Of a stretch of DNA of 64,000 nucleotides, positions 28,709-38,177 are shown one piece after another. Positions within the stretch are counted from its first letter, which is position 1; the number at the start of each line of letters is the position of its first letter. This DNA is from Lederbergia galactosidilytica (lineage in GTDB: Bacteria > Bacillota > Bacilli > Bacillales > Bacillaceae_C). Both the position numbers and the translations under genes were made by a program. Location of the stretch: contig NZ_JAGGKH010000002.1 of the NCBI RefSeq assembly GCF_017873565.1, positions 1-64,000 on the forward strand, given 5' to 3'. Below the pieces are notes generated by a model, which did not search any database, was not told where the DNA came from, and saw only the letters and a program-made list of their open reading frames with translations.

Positions 28709-30403
28709 TTGAAACAATTTATTAAAGACTATGCAACGAAAATTACTGAACAAATTGATAATACTTTATCGGTTGAAGAAATAGAAAAACAAATAGAAAT
28801 TCCAAAGTATACGAGTCAAGGTGATTTAGCCTTTCCGTGCTTTGTCCTTGCTAAAAAGTGGCAGAAATCTCCGCAAGAAATTGCAACAGATTTATCTGAA
28901 AAATTAACAGATCCTTTATTTTGCAAATTTGTCGCTGTAGGTCCGTATATAAATGCCTTCCTACATAAAGAAACAATTGTAAAGGATGTGTTAGCTCAAG
29001 TTCTTAAAAACGGAGAAAATTATGGTTCATGGAACTTCGGTAACGGAAAAAATGTGGTAGTGGATTTTTCCTCACCTAATATCGCCAAGCCTTTCTCAAT
29101 GGGACACCTACGATCAACAGTAATCGGTAATTCATTAGCACATATTGCCGAAAAATGTGGCTATAAAGTAATCCGTATTAATCATCTTGGTGATTGGGGA
29201 ACACAGTTTGGTAAATTAATTGTAGCTTATAAACTATGGGGAAATGTGCAACAGGTAAAACAAAATCCAATTACGGAATTATTAGCCTTATATGTCAAAT
29301 TTCATACTGAAGCTGAAAAAAATACCGAATTGGAAAAAGAAGCTAGATTGTGGTTTAAGAAATTAGAAGATGGAGATGAGGAAGCTTATCACTTATGGTT
29401 ATGGTTTCGTGAAGAATCTCTCCATGAATTCACTAAAATTTATGATTTATTAAATGTTCATTTTGATTCTTATCATGGAGAAGCCTTTTATAATGAACAA
29501 ATGAACGAAACGATAAAAACGTTGAACGCACAAAAGTTACTCGAATACTCAGACGGTGCACAAGTGGTGAATCTAGAAGAGTTTAATTTACCCCCTTGCT
29601 TAATTCAGAAATCAGATGGCGCTACCTTGTATGCCACAAGAGATTTAACCGCTGCTATTTATCGTTACAATCAATATCAATTTGACAAGGCATATTATGT
29701 AGTTGGTCAAGAACAAAGTCTCCATTTTCAACAAATCATTCATGTCTTAGAAAAAATGGAGTATCCCTGGGCTAATAATATCTCACATATCCCATTTGGA
29801 TTTATTCTAAAAGATGGGAAAAAAATGTCCACAAGAAAAGGGAAAGTTGTGTTATTAGAGCAAGTAATAGAAGAAGCTGTTATGCTTGCTAAACAGAATA
29901 TTCAAGAAAAAAATCCGAACTTACTGGAGAAAGAAGAAGTAGCTAAAATGGTTGGTGTTGGAGCCATTATTTTTCATGATTTAAAACACGAAAAGCAAAA
30001 TAATGTTGAGTTTTCGCTTGAGGATATGTTAAAGTTCGAAGGGAATACTGGGCCATATGTTCAATATACACACGCAAGAGCCTGTTCGATCTTAAGGAAA
30101 GCAGGACAAGTGAACTTCGCAAAAGACTTAACAGGGAAAATCGAAGAAGAGAGCTGGATGATCATCAAACAACTTATCTTGTTTCCTTCTATCATCGAAA
30201 AAAGCTTTGAGCGTAATGAACCATCTGAAGTCTCGAAATATTTAATCCAACTTGCTCAAGATTTCAATAAATATTATGCTCATATTAAAATCTTGCATAA
30301 TGATCATTACCTTGTCACTCGATTGGCGCTTGTCAAATCGGTAACGATTGTGTTAGAAGAGGGACTCAGACTATTGGGTATGCAGGCACCTGAACATATG
30401 TAA
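28709..30403 (+). CDS. argS: Arginyl-tRNA synthetase
   Basis: Class I synthetase of 564 residues. The N-terminal Add-1 domain (about 1-110) is followed by the catalytic core. The HIGH box reads SMGH (Ser130-His133) in SSPNIAKPFSMGHLRST, as I recall for the lactobacillar/clostridial ArgS subtype. KMSTRKG lies at 372-378, and a C-terminal anticodon-binding DALR domain ends in EEGLRLLGMQAPEHM. TTG start behind AAAGGAGTGAAAGG; no alternative start is open. T-box control by tRNA-Arg and the distinct subtype suggest it could be a second, inducible ArgS. Confidence 0.94.
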   Translation: MKQFIKDYATKITEQIDNTLSVEEIEKQIEIPKYTSQGDLAFPCFVLAKKWQKSPQEIATDLSEKLTDPLFCKFVAVGPYINAFLHKETIVKDVLAQVLKNGENYGSWNFGNGKNVVVDFSSPNIAKPFSMGHLRSTVIGNSLAHIAEKCGYKVIRINHLGDWGTQFGKLIVAYKLWGNVQQVKQNPITELLALYVKFHTEAEKNTELEKEARLWFKKLEDGDEEAYHLWLWFREESLHEFTKIYDLLNVHFDSYHGEAFYNEQMNETIKTLNAQKLLEYSDGAQVVNLEEFNLPPCLIQKSDGATLYATRDLTAAIYRYNQYQFDKAYYVVGQEQSLHFQQIIHVLEKMEYPWANNISHIPFGFILKDGKKMSTRKGKVVLLEQVIEEAVMLAKQNIQEKNPNLLEKEEVAKMVGVGAIIFHDLKHEKQNNVEFSLEDMLKFEGNTGPYVQYTHARACSILRKAGQVNFAKDLTGKIEEESWMIIKQLILFPSIIEKSFERNEPSEVSKYLIQLAQDFNKYYAHIKILHNDHYLVTRLALVKSVTIVLEEGLRLLGMQAPEHM

Positions 30404-30604
30404 AAGCATGCTTCAAAAGTACTTTTGAACGAAATATAGATGACTGAATATGTTAATTATGGATCGCCTATCCAGGCTCAATATTTTATACTGCATTCAT
30501 TTCGCTATTTTTAGTATAATGAATCATGAACCGTTGCGAGCGGGATCCATTTTTAGTAAGAGTAAATTAATTTTCGCAAATAATATATAAGAGGCAGAAT
30601 AACT

Positions 30605-31510
30605 ATGAAAGACATAATGAAAGAATTACAAAAAAAATTACCGTTTGTTGAGTTTTTACATGCGGAACCTTTATCAAGACATACCTTTATTAAAACCGGG
30701 GGTAATAGTGATATTTTTGCTATCCCTAGTGAAATTGAGGAATTACAAGTGATTGTCCAATATGCCAATCAACATGCTATCCCTTTAACGATTTTGGGAA
30801 AAGGCACAAATGTAATTATAAAAGATTCAGGAATTCGTGGAATAGTGATAAGTTTAGAGAAGTTTAATCAAATAACTGTAACAAATGAAGAGATTTATTG
30901 CGGAAGTGGCGCCAGTATTATTGATGTGTCAAAAGCAGCTCTAAGATCGCAATTATCTGGTCTTGAATTTGCTTGCGGTATTCCAGGTACAGTTGGTGGA
31001 GCATTGATTATGAATGCTGGTGCGTATGGTGGAGAAATCTCAGAAGTGTTGTACGAGTCAACAGTAATTACTTCTACAGGTGAAGTCTTGACATTAGGAC
31101 AAGAGCAGTTTGATTTTGCTTATAGAAATAGTGTGTTTGCAAAGAAAAAATATATCATCGTCGACGCTAAATTTAAATTAGCCAAAGGGAATCCAACAGC
31201 TATTAAAGCAAAAATGGATGAAAATACATTTTTACGCGAATCTAAACAACCATTAGAATACCCTTCTTGTGGAAGTGTTTTTAAACGACCACCTAATCAT
31301 TATGCAGGTAAATTAATTCAAGACAGTGGTTTACAAGGAACTAGAATTGGTGGTGCTGAAGTATCTACGAAACATGCAGGCTTTATTGTGAATGTCGATC
31401 ATGCAACATCATCAGATTACATCCAGCTTATAAAACATGTACAAAAAACAGTGAAAGATAAATTTGGAGTAGATTTAGAAACAGAAGTGAAAATTATCGG
31501 TGATGAGTAA
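30605..31510 (+). CDS. murB: UDP-N-acetylenolpyruvoylglucosamine reductase
   Basis: FAD- and NADPH-dependent second step of UDP-MurNAc synthesis in peptidoglycan assembly. The 301-residue protein has the FAD-binding ILGKGTNVIIKDSGIRG near residue 60, the AGIPGT-like CGIPGTVGGALIMNAGAYGGE near 120 and the C-terminal YPSCGSVFKRP with the catalytic Ser. YRNSVFAKKK marks the short type II form. ATG start; the ribosome site AGAGGCAG is modest. It stands alone, unlike the dcw-located murB of Bacillus subtilis. A terminator follows. Confidence 0.95.
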   Translation: MKDIMKELQKKLPFVEFLHAEPLSRHTFIKTGGNSDIFAIPSEIEELQVIVQYANQHAIPLTILGKGTNVIIKDSGIRGIVISLEKFNQITVTNEEIYCGSGASIIDVSKAALRSQLSGLEFACGIPGTVGGALIMNAGAYGGEISEVLYESTVITSTGEVLTLGQEQFDFAYRNSVFAKKKYIIVDAKFKLAKGNPTAIKAKMDENTFLRESKQPLEYPSCGSVFKRPPNHYAGKLIQDSGLQGTRIGGAEVSTKHAGFIVNVDHATSSDYIQLIKHVQKTVKDKFGVDLETEVKIIGDE

Positions 31511-31524
31511 ACTGCAAATAATAG

Positions 31525-31564
31525 AATCAGACAAGGTAAAACATACACTTGTCTGATTTTTTTA
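31525..31564 (+). terminator. Terminator of murB
   Basis: AATCAGACAAG pairs with CTTGTCTGATT around an 11-base loop and is followed by a T-run. Confidence 0.9.
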
Positions 31565-31645
31565 TGCTAATGTCCAAAGATATTGACATCTTGCTGGAGC
31601 TTGTTACAATAAAAATGTCTAATCTCTTTGACGTAGGTGATCCTT

Positions 31646-31837
31646 TTGAAAAATAAAATTAAAGCAATAAGAAAGAAATTAGGGATGACACAAGAACAAC
31701 TAGCGAAGGAGTGTGGCGTCGTTAGACAAACAATAAATTGTATCGAAAATGACAAATATGACCCCACATTGGAACTCGCTTTCAAATTATCAAAAACATT
31801 AAAAGTAAAGGTAGATGAATTGTTTATTTATGAGTAA
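31646..31837 (+). CDS. Small XRE-family HTH regulator
   Basis: A 63-residue protein that is almost entirely one Cro/CI helix-turn-helix: KAIRKKLGMTQEQLAKECGV then RQTINCIENDKYDPTLELA. It resembles the YgzD/YozG class of tiny regulators. Start taken as TTG at 31646, with TAGGTGATC eight bases upstream; the GTG at 31637 lies in that site. Its last eight bases overlap the start of the deformylase gene, so the two are probably translated together, and it may regulate the pair. Confidence 0.85.
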   Translation: MKNKIKAIRKKLGMTQEQLAKECGVVRQTINCIENDKYDPTLELAFKLSKTLKVKVDELFIYE

Positions 31838-32405
31838 ATTTAAAGCAGATTATATAATTACAATGAATGATATTGTCAGGGAAGGTAACGAGACTTTACA
31901 TCATCCCACACATGAAGTAATGATTCCTCCTTCTGAAGAAGATAAAGCAACACTTATATGTATGATGAATTTTTTAAAAAATAGCCAAGATCCATATTTA
32001 GCTAAGAAATATAAATTACGAGCAGGAGTAGGCTTGTCAGCGAATCAGATTGGTTTAAATAAACGGATGTTTGTTGCCTATATATCTGATACAAAAGGCC
32101 AGGAACATGAATATATCTTCATAAATCCAAAAATAATCAGTCATTCTATGTCGATGATTTATTTACCGCCTAGCGAAGGATGTCTCTCTGTTGATCGGGA
32201 AATAAACGGATTTGTTCCGAGATATGAACGGATTAAGGTGCGAGGATTTAATTTAATGGGGGAAGAACAAGTATTAAAGTTTAGCGGATATGCCGCTATT
32301 GTTATGCAACATGAAATAGACCACTTAAATGGAATTATGTTTTATGATCGTATTAATAAAGAAAACCCTTTTAAATTACCGGAAAACTGCAAAAGTTTGT
32401 ATTAA
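31830..32405 (+). CDS. def: Peptide deformylase (YkrB/DefB type)
   Basis: Removes the formyl group from nascent proteins. The 191 residues carry the three metal-site motifs: motif 1 GVGLSANQIG (66-75, with Ser-Ala-Asn instead of the usual Ala-Ala-Pro), Cys118 in EGCLSV, and His161/His165 in QHEIDHLNG. Catalytic Glu162 is present. The insertion-bearing N-terminus matches the longer Gram-positive type 2 form. The ATG at 31830 overlaps the HTH gene stop (ATGAGTAA); an ATG 11 codons later is possible. Usually monocistronic in bacilli; coupling to an HTH gene is unusual. Confidence 0.93.
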   Translation: MSKFKADYIITMNDIVREGNETLHHPTHEVMIPPSEEDKATLICMMNFLKNSQDPYLAKKYKLRAGVGLSANQIGLNKRMFVAYISDTKGQEHEYIFINPKIISHSMSMIYLPPSEGCLSVDREINGFVPRYERIKVRGFNLMGEEQVLKFSGYAAIVMQHEIDHLNGIMFYDRINKENPFKLPENCKSLY

Positions 32406-32465
32406 ATCACCTCGATCATTGTTATGTTTAAGTTTAAAAGATGGGATTATGAAAACTACTTATAT

Positions 32466-32509
32466 AAGATTGTTGGTCAGAGGATATTCTAACCACAATC
32501 TTTTTTTCT
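32466..32509 (+). terminator. Terminator of the HTH-def operon
   Basis: AGATTGTTGGT pairs with AACCACAATCT (one mismatch/wobble) and is followed by TTTTTTT. Confidence 0.8.
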
Positions 32510-32755
32510 ATGAGAAACATTAGTGAAGATGAATAACCTTAAATAAAAAAATGTATTTTAGTCGATAAGCATTTGCTAACTTCGCTGTTTTTTTAATGAA
32601 TTTAAATGAAGTTAGACCTAGAGGACTGCAAATTTATGGCAACCAGTAAAAGCTTAAACAGGAACTTTATCCTAAAATTAGAAACGATTACCTCCTTATG
32701 AGTGTTTAATGATAAAATAATCCTTATGATATTTTATATGGTGGGAGGATATTCA

Positions 32756-33658
32756 TTGGATACTAAATTTAACAGTCCAAAGGGATTTGGAAGAATTTTA
32801 GATCATTCTTTTAGTTTAGGCAAAAGTAATTTTGCGCAATTTTTCACAGTCTTCTTAATCTTTATGGGTCCTATTTTTTTGTTGCAAGCTTTTATTAAGC
32901 TTATATCAGGTGCAGCCTTTTTTAAAGGATCAGGTGAAGGGGAGTTTTGGTTCGAGCAAACCATAATGAGTTATGAAGATACCCCGGCCAATGTCTTGGC
33001 TGACCTTGGTATTGGTCTTGTAAGTTTCATTAGTGTATTTTTATATCCACTTGCATTTGGAGCAATTATGCTAATGATCAACCATATCCGTAAAAACGAA
33101 ACATACACTTTAGGGCAAGTATTGAAGGAAGTTTTTCCTCGATACGGCTATTTATTAGCTAGTAGCTTTTTGTTTGGATTAATTTCATTTGGTTCGTTCT
33201 TTGTTCCAATCTTTTTCATCAGCATCGTTGGTATTGTCGGGGGGCTTATCCACCCTGTAGTTGGAGTTATTCTAGCTATTCTATTGATACTCGGAATGTT
33301 TGTTGGAGTAGGGTATTTATTAACAAGATGGAGTTTTTATTTTGGTCCCGTTATTCTTGGGGAAGAAACTCTAGGTTTCTCCAAATCTTGGAAAATGACA
33401 AAAAGCCGCGTATGGGCATTATTGGGGTTATATATTGTTTTTTTCCTGATTATTTCTAGTATTGTTTATTCAGTTGAGATTTCATTAATGCTATTATTAG
33501 GAAATAGTGTGGTGGTTACTTTAATTACCGGGGTTGTAAGCCTATTTACTAGCATGATTTTTGCTGTTGGATATTCAGTTATGTATTTTGATTTAAAATT
33601 ACGATTTGAAGCAGAAGATTTAAAAAGTTTGATTAGTGAATATAATGTTCGTCCATAA
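32756..33658 (+). CDS. Polytopic membrane protein, first gene of MoxR cluster
   Basis: A 300-residue protein with about six hydrophobic segments: near 25-45, 90-115, 130-160, 165-195, 225-250 and 255-280. It begins DTKFNSPKGFGRILDHSFSL. It recalls the DUF7847/glycerophosphodiester-phosphodiesterase membrane-domain type proteins that head MoxR-DUF58 clusters; function unknown. TTG at 32756 follows GGGAGGAT; the earlier TTG-type start would have no site. It is followed after 28 bases by the DUF4129 gene and should sit in the cell membrane. Confidence 0.8.
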   Translation: MDTKFNSPKGFGRILDHSFSLGKSNFAQFFTVFLIFMGPIFLLQAFIKLISGAAFFKGSGEGEFWFEQTIMSYEDTPANVLADLGIGLVSFISVFLYPLAFGAIMLMINHIRKNETYTLGQVLKEVFPRYGYLLASSFLFGLISFGSFFVPIFFISIVGIVGGLIHPVVGVILAILLILGMFVGVGYLLTRWSFYFGPVILGEETLGFSKSWKMTKSRVWALLGLYIVFFLIISSIVYSVEISLMLLLGNSVVVTLITGVVSLFTSMIFAVGYSVMYFDLKLRFEAEDLKSLISEYNVRP

Positions 33659-33686
33659 CGGACCTGAATAGGTTAGGTGATGGCAT

Positions 33687-34325
33687 ATGTTAGAACCAGA
33701 TAAAGCGAGACAAGATCTAGAAAAAATATTGGATAGTAAGGAATATCAAGTATATAACATCGAAAAAGAAAATACATTGCAAATTTGGTGGTCAAAGGCG
33801 AAACAATGGTTAATGGACCAACTTGAGAATTTGTTTCCCTCTGCGGGTATGGTGGAAACATCAGCAAGCATATTACTTATAATTTTTATTGCTTTAGTCG
33901 TTCTACTAGTAACAGTTATTGTAATATTGATCATCCGTTATAGTGTACGAAAAACAAAATTTCGAAATAAACGACCATTACAGAAGTTATCCGAGATGGA
34001 ATGGTCTTATCAAACTCATATCACCGAAGTAAAAAAACTAGAAGAAATAGGTGATTACGAGAAGGCTACCCGTCATTTATTTTTAGCTCTGCTTTTATAT
34101 TTTAATCAATGTGGTTGGTTAAAAGCAAAAATGTGGAAAACCAATTGGGAATATTATGCTGAATTGAAAAAGACTCAACCTACATGGGCACAAAAGTTTT
34201 ACAATTTAGCTCATTTTTTCGATAAAGTTACATACGGGGAACATCAAATTGAAAAAACAGAATATGAGGATTATAAGAAAGATATTATAGTGGGATTAGA
34301 AGCGCGTGTTCAAAAAGAAGGATAG
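33687..34325 (+). CDS. DUF4129-domain membrane protein
   Basis: A 212-residue protein with one central membrane helix (about 58-88). The C-terminal cytosolic domain carries the DUF4129 signature: GDYEKATRHLFLALLLYFNQCGWL, then TNWEYYAEL and FFDKVTYGEH. DUF4129 proteins accompany MoxR ATPases, DUF58 and transglutaminase-like proteins. ATG start behind TAGGTGATGG. The next operon gene begins only 422 bases later because of a foreign-looking insertion. Confidence 0.85.
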   Translation: MLEPDKARQDLEKILDSKEYQVYNIEKENTLQIWWSKAKQWLMDQLENLFPSAGMVETSASILLIIFIALVVLLVTVIVILIIRYSVRKTKFRNKRPLQKLSEMEWSYQTHITEVKKLEEIGDYEKATRHLFLALLLYFNQCGWLKAKMWKTNWEYYAELKKTQPTWAQKFYNLAHFFDKVTYGEHQIEKTEYEDYKKDIIVGLEARVQKEG

Positions 34326-34747
34326 AAGGAATCAGGTCGGCTAAGGGGGCAGACATCCAAGTACATCGAAATCGAGGTAGCACAGGCTTTGAGCAGCAGG
34401 CTTGCCTACGATGTGGCGAAGATCATTCTCCGGATTCATAAGGACAAGGAATGCTTCCACAAATCTGCAACACATGAAGGCAAAGGGGTTTTCTTTCCCG
34501 AAGAGCGTAGAAGCAAGCCAACGGCTTATGCGTGTTGTCTGATTTCGGCGTTCGACGCAGGATATGTCTATCCTTAGTCGGAGATCAATTATCTTGCAGT
34601 GTCGTTTTTACCGGAAGCCAATGTTATGTTGCTCAAAACAGCATGGTGACAAGACGGCGTGCATATAACTGTTCATCCATTTGATCCTTACTTTTTGACA
34701 TAAAACATAACGTTTTAGAAGAATAAGAGAAAGGGGGAAAATACGAA
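34326..34747. other. GC-richer segment interrupting the MoxR operon
   Basis: Bases of roughly 34326-34620 are visibly GC-richer than the flanks. One plus-strand frame is open for over 80 codons (34326-34577), with an internal TTG at 34389 but no ribosome site; it contains RLAYDVAKIILRIHKD. I recognise no product and no terminal inverted repeats. It separates the DUF4129 and DUF4350 genes, which are normally adjacent. Best read as a decayed insertion. The AT-rich last 120 bases may hold a replacement promoter. Confidence 0.45.
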
Positions 34748-35896
34748 TTGCAGTCACAATCCAGTCATAAACGAATATGGGTATGGATGATTATTTTACT
34801 TATTATTTTTATCATCCTAAGCTATCTCTTTTATACACCTAATCAAAGGGAATATCCAGATTTCGTTTCCCAGTCACCTTCTCCAACTGGAGTGAAGGCA
34901 TTTTATACATATTTAGAACAAGAGTTTGATTCAGTCAAGAGATTCCATTATTCTGCAGACCAATTACCAATGACAGATCAAAATCAGTTACTCATTATTA
35001 TTGAACCATTTATTATGCCAGACAGTAATGAAATGGAAGAATATCAAGCTTATATGGAAGCAGGAAATACTATTTTGCTCATTTCAGAGACCCCCGACGA
35101 TTTCTTTGGACTAACAACTGAGTCCACTGACCCTGCAAGTGTGAACAAGAAGGGGGAAGTTGAGACAATAATCGATCAACAGGATAGGGAATACCAGGCA
35201 ACCGTAACTAATCCACTACGATTCGTAACCAATCAGGATGATCAAATTCTCCTCCACGATCAAGAAGGAGCACTAAGTATAAAGCGTTCCTTTGGTAGTG
35301 GGCAGTTGTATGTGATGAACTCTCCAAAATGGCTATCAAATCAAGAAATACTAGATGGTGACCATATTCCTATTATCATTTCGTTATTAAATGAGATTTC
35401 ACCAAATGATGTATTATTTGATGAGTTTTTGCATGGAAACCAATCTCCTATTTCGACTATGCATACCTATCCTAAATGGTTTATTTTAATCATGATTCAG
35501 GCGACATTTTTATCAATATTATGGCTATGGAATACTGGCAAAAGATTTGGTCCTATTTTCATTCCAAGAGAAGAATCTGTTCGTTTTAGTGATGAAAGGT
35601 TAAAAGCATTATCTTCTTGGTATTTAAAAGGCAAACTGTATCATGACAGTTTGCAGACACAGGCGGAATATGTCAAAGCATTAATGCAGGAACGTTGGGG
35701 AATAGCTTCTACAAAAGGTTGGTCTGACATTTTAGAAGAACTGTTACGTCGAGATTTAAGTATACCTGATTCAGAGCTTTCAACGCTTATAACACGGTTA
35801 ACAAACATATTATCCAAAAAGAATATAAGTAAACAAGAATATGTATATTGGTCGAAAAATATTGATCGTTTAAGGAAAGAGGTGGAGGAAGGATGA
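34748..35896 (+). CDS. DUF4350-domain membrane protein
   Basis: A 382-residue protein with an N-terminal membrane helix (about 10-30), a long extracytoplasmic region containing the DUF4350 pattern (SPSPTGVKAFYTYLEQ near 43 and LLIIIEPFIMP near 82), a second helix near 240-260 (WFILIMIQATFLSILWLW) and a cytosolic tail. DUF4350 proteins are constant partners of MoxR/DUF58. TTG start behind AAAGGGGGA. Its stop overlaps the moxR-like start (GGATGA), indicating coupled translation. Confidence 0.85.
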   Translation: MQSQSSHKRIWVWMIILLIIFIILSYLFYTPNQREYPDFVSQSPSPTGVKAFYTYLEQEFDSVKRFHYSADQLPMTDQNQLLIIIEPFIMPDSNEMEEYQAYMEAGNTILLISETPDDFFGLTTESTDPASVNKKGEVETIIDQQDREYQATVTNPLRFVTNQDDQILLHDQEGALSIKRSFGSGQLYVMNSPKWLSNQEILDGDHIPIIISLLNEISPNDVLFDEFLHGNQSPISTMHTYPKWFILIMIQATFLSILWLWNTGKRFGPIFIPREESVRFSDERLKALSSWYLKGKLYHDSLQTQAEYVKALMQERWGIASTKGWSDILEELLRRDLSIPDSELSTLITRLTNILSKKNISKQEYVYWSKNIDRLRKEVEEG

Positions 35897-36822
35897 AACC
35901 AGAATTAGCATCCTTATTAGAAAAATATGAAGAAAAAATATTAGGGCAAACAACGAACTTACGATTATTACTATCCGCCATTCTTACAGATGGCCATGTG
36001 CTTTTGGAAGGTGTTCCAGGAACAGGTAAAACAAAAACAGTTCGCACATTAGCAGAACTGTTAAATGGCCGCTTTAATCGAATTCAATTTACACCCGATT
36101 TACTGCCAAGTGATATCACAGGAAGCAGCATTTACAATATGCAAGAAGGGAAATTTGAGACAATCCGTGGTCCTATTTTTACCAATATTCTTCTTGCAGA
36201 TGAGATCAATCGAACACCCGCCAAAACCCAGGCAGCTTTATTAGAGGCTATGGAGGAAAAGCAGGTAACGATTCAAGGGGAAACATATTCCTTGCCAGAA
36301 GTCTTTTTCGTTGTGGCGACACAGAATCCAATTGAATTTGAAGGAACCTATCCATTACCTGAAGCCCAACAAGATCGCTTCTTATTTAAACTCTATATTG
36401 AGTTTCCTTCCTTTGAGGAAGAAAAAGCAGTCCTTCAACAAATGATAGAATCTACACAATTAAAAACAGCGGTAGAAGCTGTAATGCAATTAGATTCCTT
36501 TTTGGAGATTAGAAAGGAAATTGAACAAGTTACATTGGGAGACGGTGTGCTCGATTATATTATGAAAATCGTCCGTAAAACGAGGGAGGTCGAATCTATT
36601 CGTTTTGGAGCAAGTACGAGAGCAGCTATATCCATCGGAAAAGCAAGCAAAGCTTGGGCTTATTTGGAGGGTAGAGATTATGTTACTCCCGATGATGTGA
36701 AAATGGTAGCGAAACCTGCTTTACGCCATCGAGTACAGTTATCTCCACAGATAGAATTGGAGGGAGCGTCCATTGATCAAGTCATCCAAGAGCTGGTGGG
36801 GTCGGTTCCTGTTCCAAGATAA
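35893..36822 (+). CDS. MoxR-family AAA+ ATPase
   Basis: A 309-residue AAA+ ATPase, thought to act as a chaperone for maturation of partner vWA or membrane proteins. Walker A GVPGTGKT is at 40-47, Walker B LLADEINR near 100, the sensor region VVATQNPIEFEGTYPLPEAQQDRF follows, and the C-terminal lid has RFGASTRA. It overlaps the DUF4350 stop by four bases and the DUF58 gene by 50 bases, so the three products are probably made in a fixed ratio. Confidence 0.95.
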   Translation: MKPELASLLEKYEEKILGQTTNLRLLLSAILTDGHVLLEGVPGTGKTKTVRTLAELLNGRFNRIQFTPDLLPSDITGSSIYNMQEGKFETIRGPIFTNILLADEINRTPAKTQAALLEAMEEKQVTIQGETYSLPEVFFVVATQNPIEFEGTYPLPEAQQDRFLFKLYIEFPSFEEEKAVLQQMIESTQLKTAVEAVMQLDSFLEIRKEIEQVTLGDGVLDYIMKIVRKTREVESIRFGASTRAAISIGKASKAWAYLEGRDYVTPDDVKMVAKPALRHRVQLSPQIELEGASIDQVIQELVGSVPVPR

Positions 36823-38131
36823 AGGAATTTTACCATCGAAACGATTACTTCTTGTTTATGGAATATTAAGTGTAGTTTTATTATTATTTAGTTTTTGGGG
36901 GATTTCTTGGCGTTTTGTTATAGGAATTAATGTATTTGTTTTGTTGTTAAGCTTTATAGATCTCTTTTTAACTCCTAAGCGGAAGCAAATTCACTTTCAA
37001 CGTAATATCGCAGAGGAATTGGAAAGAGATTTATCATACGAGATGTTGATTGAAATAAAAAACAGCTCGAATTATGCTTTTACATACTCCTTTGTTGATG
37101 GATTACCCTTATCCTTTCAACGCCCGTTCCCTGTTCAAGGAAAGGTCGAAAGGGAAAGTGTTAGCCAGATTACATACGAAACAAAAGCAAGTGTAAGAGG
37201 AAATTATCAGCTAAAACATCTATATATGCGTTATCGAAGCAGCTGGGGATTATGGGAAAAACAAATGCTTGTCGATTTAGAAAAGCCTTTAAAAGTCATC
37301 CCCGATTTAACGGAGACAAAAACATTTCTAGAAGATGCCCAAAAGTTTTTATTATACGATGGGGAAAAAATTAGAAGGTACCAAAGTGGGATGGGGGACT
37401 TTTCCCAGATCAGAAATTATGTTGTCGGCGATGATCCACGGAAAATCAATTGGCGACAGACAGCTAAGCTAAACGAGTTGATGACAAATGAATATGAACC
37501 AGAACATGGGAAATATATTACGATTTTAATCGATTGTGGCCGGATTATGGGAGCTGAACTGGAAACAGGGAATAAGCTTGAAAAAACATTGGAGGCTTCA
37601 ATTACTGTAGCAGCCGCTGCCTTAAAAAAAGGGGACTATGTTTCTGTTCTAGCCTTTTCAAAGGATGTAAAAAAATACATTCCACCCGCAAAAGGTATGG
37701 AACACTTGCAAACGATCCTGCATGCTATTTACGATTTGCAAGTCGATGCTTTTGAATCTAACTACGGAACCGTGTTTTCTTTCTTAGATACGATGCAGAA
37801 GAAACGAAGTCTTATTCTGTTATTTAGCGATATACGTACGTTTTTACATGAGGAATCGGCTTTAATGTATTTAAAACGACTTCGGCGACGCCATTTATTT
37901 TTCATGATCGGAATTAAAGATCCGCAATTAGAAGAAAAGGCGAAAATGCAGCCAACCTATGCAGATATAGCGATGGAAAAAAGTATTGCCCAACAAGAAA
38001 TTCTCTTTATTCAAAAGGAGAAAAATAAATGGGAAAGTCAAGGACTCCAATTGATGGAGGCCCAAGGAGAATATCTCGCCACAGCAGCTGTTTCCCACTA
38101 TATCGATATTATGAATCGACATCTTTTATAG
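36773..38131 (+). CDS. DUF58-domain (vWA-like) protein
   Basis: A 452-residue protein with two N-terminal hydrophobic segments (about 25-65), a beta-rich region, then the DUF58 core VGDDPRKINWRQTAKL near 217-232 and a von Willebrand A-like domain starting YITILIDCGR, where the MIDAS DxSxS is reduced to D-C-G. It is the usual partner of the MoxR ATPase. The start is TTG at 36773 inside the moxR-like gene, five to six bases after GGAGGGA. Last plus-strand gene before an opposed SpoIIM-like gene. Confidence 0.85.
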   Translation: MIKSSKSWWGRFLFQDKGILPSKRLLLVYGILSVVLLLFSFWGISWRFVIGINVFVLLLSFIDLFLTPKRKQIHFQRNIAEELERDLSYEMLIEIKNSSNYAFTYSFVDGLPLSFQRPFPVQGKVERESVSQITYETKASVRGNYQLKHLYMRYRSSWGLWEKQMLVDLEKPLKVIPDLTETKTFLEDAQKFLLYDGEKIRRYQSGMGDFSQIRNYVVGDDPRKINWRQTAKLNELMTNEYEPEHGKYITILIDCGRIMGAELETGNKLEKTLEASITVAAAALKKGDYVSVLAFSKDVKKYIPPAKGMEHLQTILHAIYDLQVDAFESNYGTVFSFLDTMQKKRSLILLFSDIRTFLHEESALMYLKRLRRRHLFFMIGIKDPQLEEKAKMQPTYADIAMEKSIAQQEILFIQKEKNKWESQGLQLMEAQGEYLATAAVSHYIDIMNRHLL

Positions 38132-38177
38132 TACAATTGGAAAATATAAATTTCGAATTTGTTAGATCTAGCTCAAA

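Noticed and set aside
28709-30403. Ser in place of the first His of the HIGH motif of ArgS as a defect
   Set aside because: SMGH is, to my knowledge, usual in this ArgS subtype, and the second His and KMSTRKG are intact.
34389-34577. Plus-strand 62-codon ORF in the MoxR operon spacer
   Set aside because: No ribosome site and no recognised domain; reported only as part of the foreign-looking segment.
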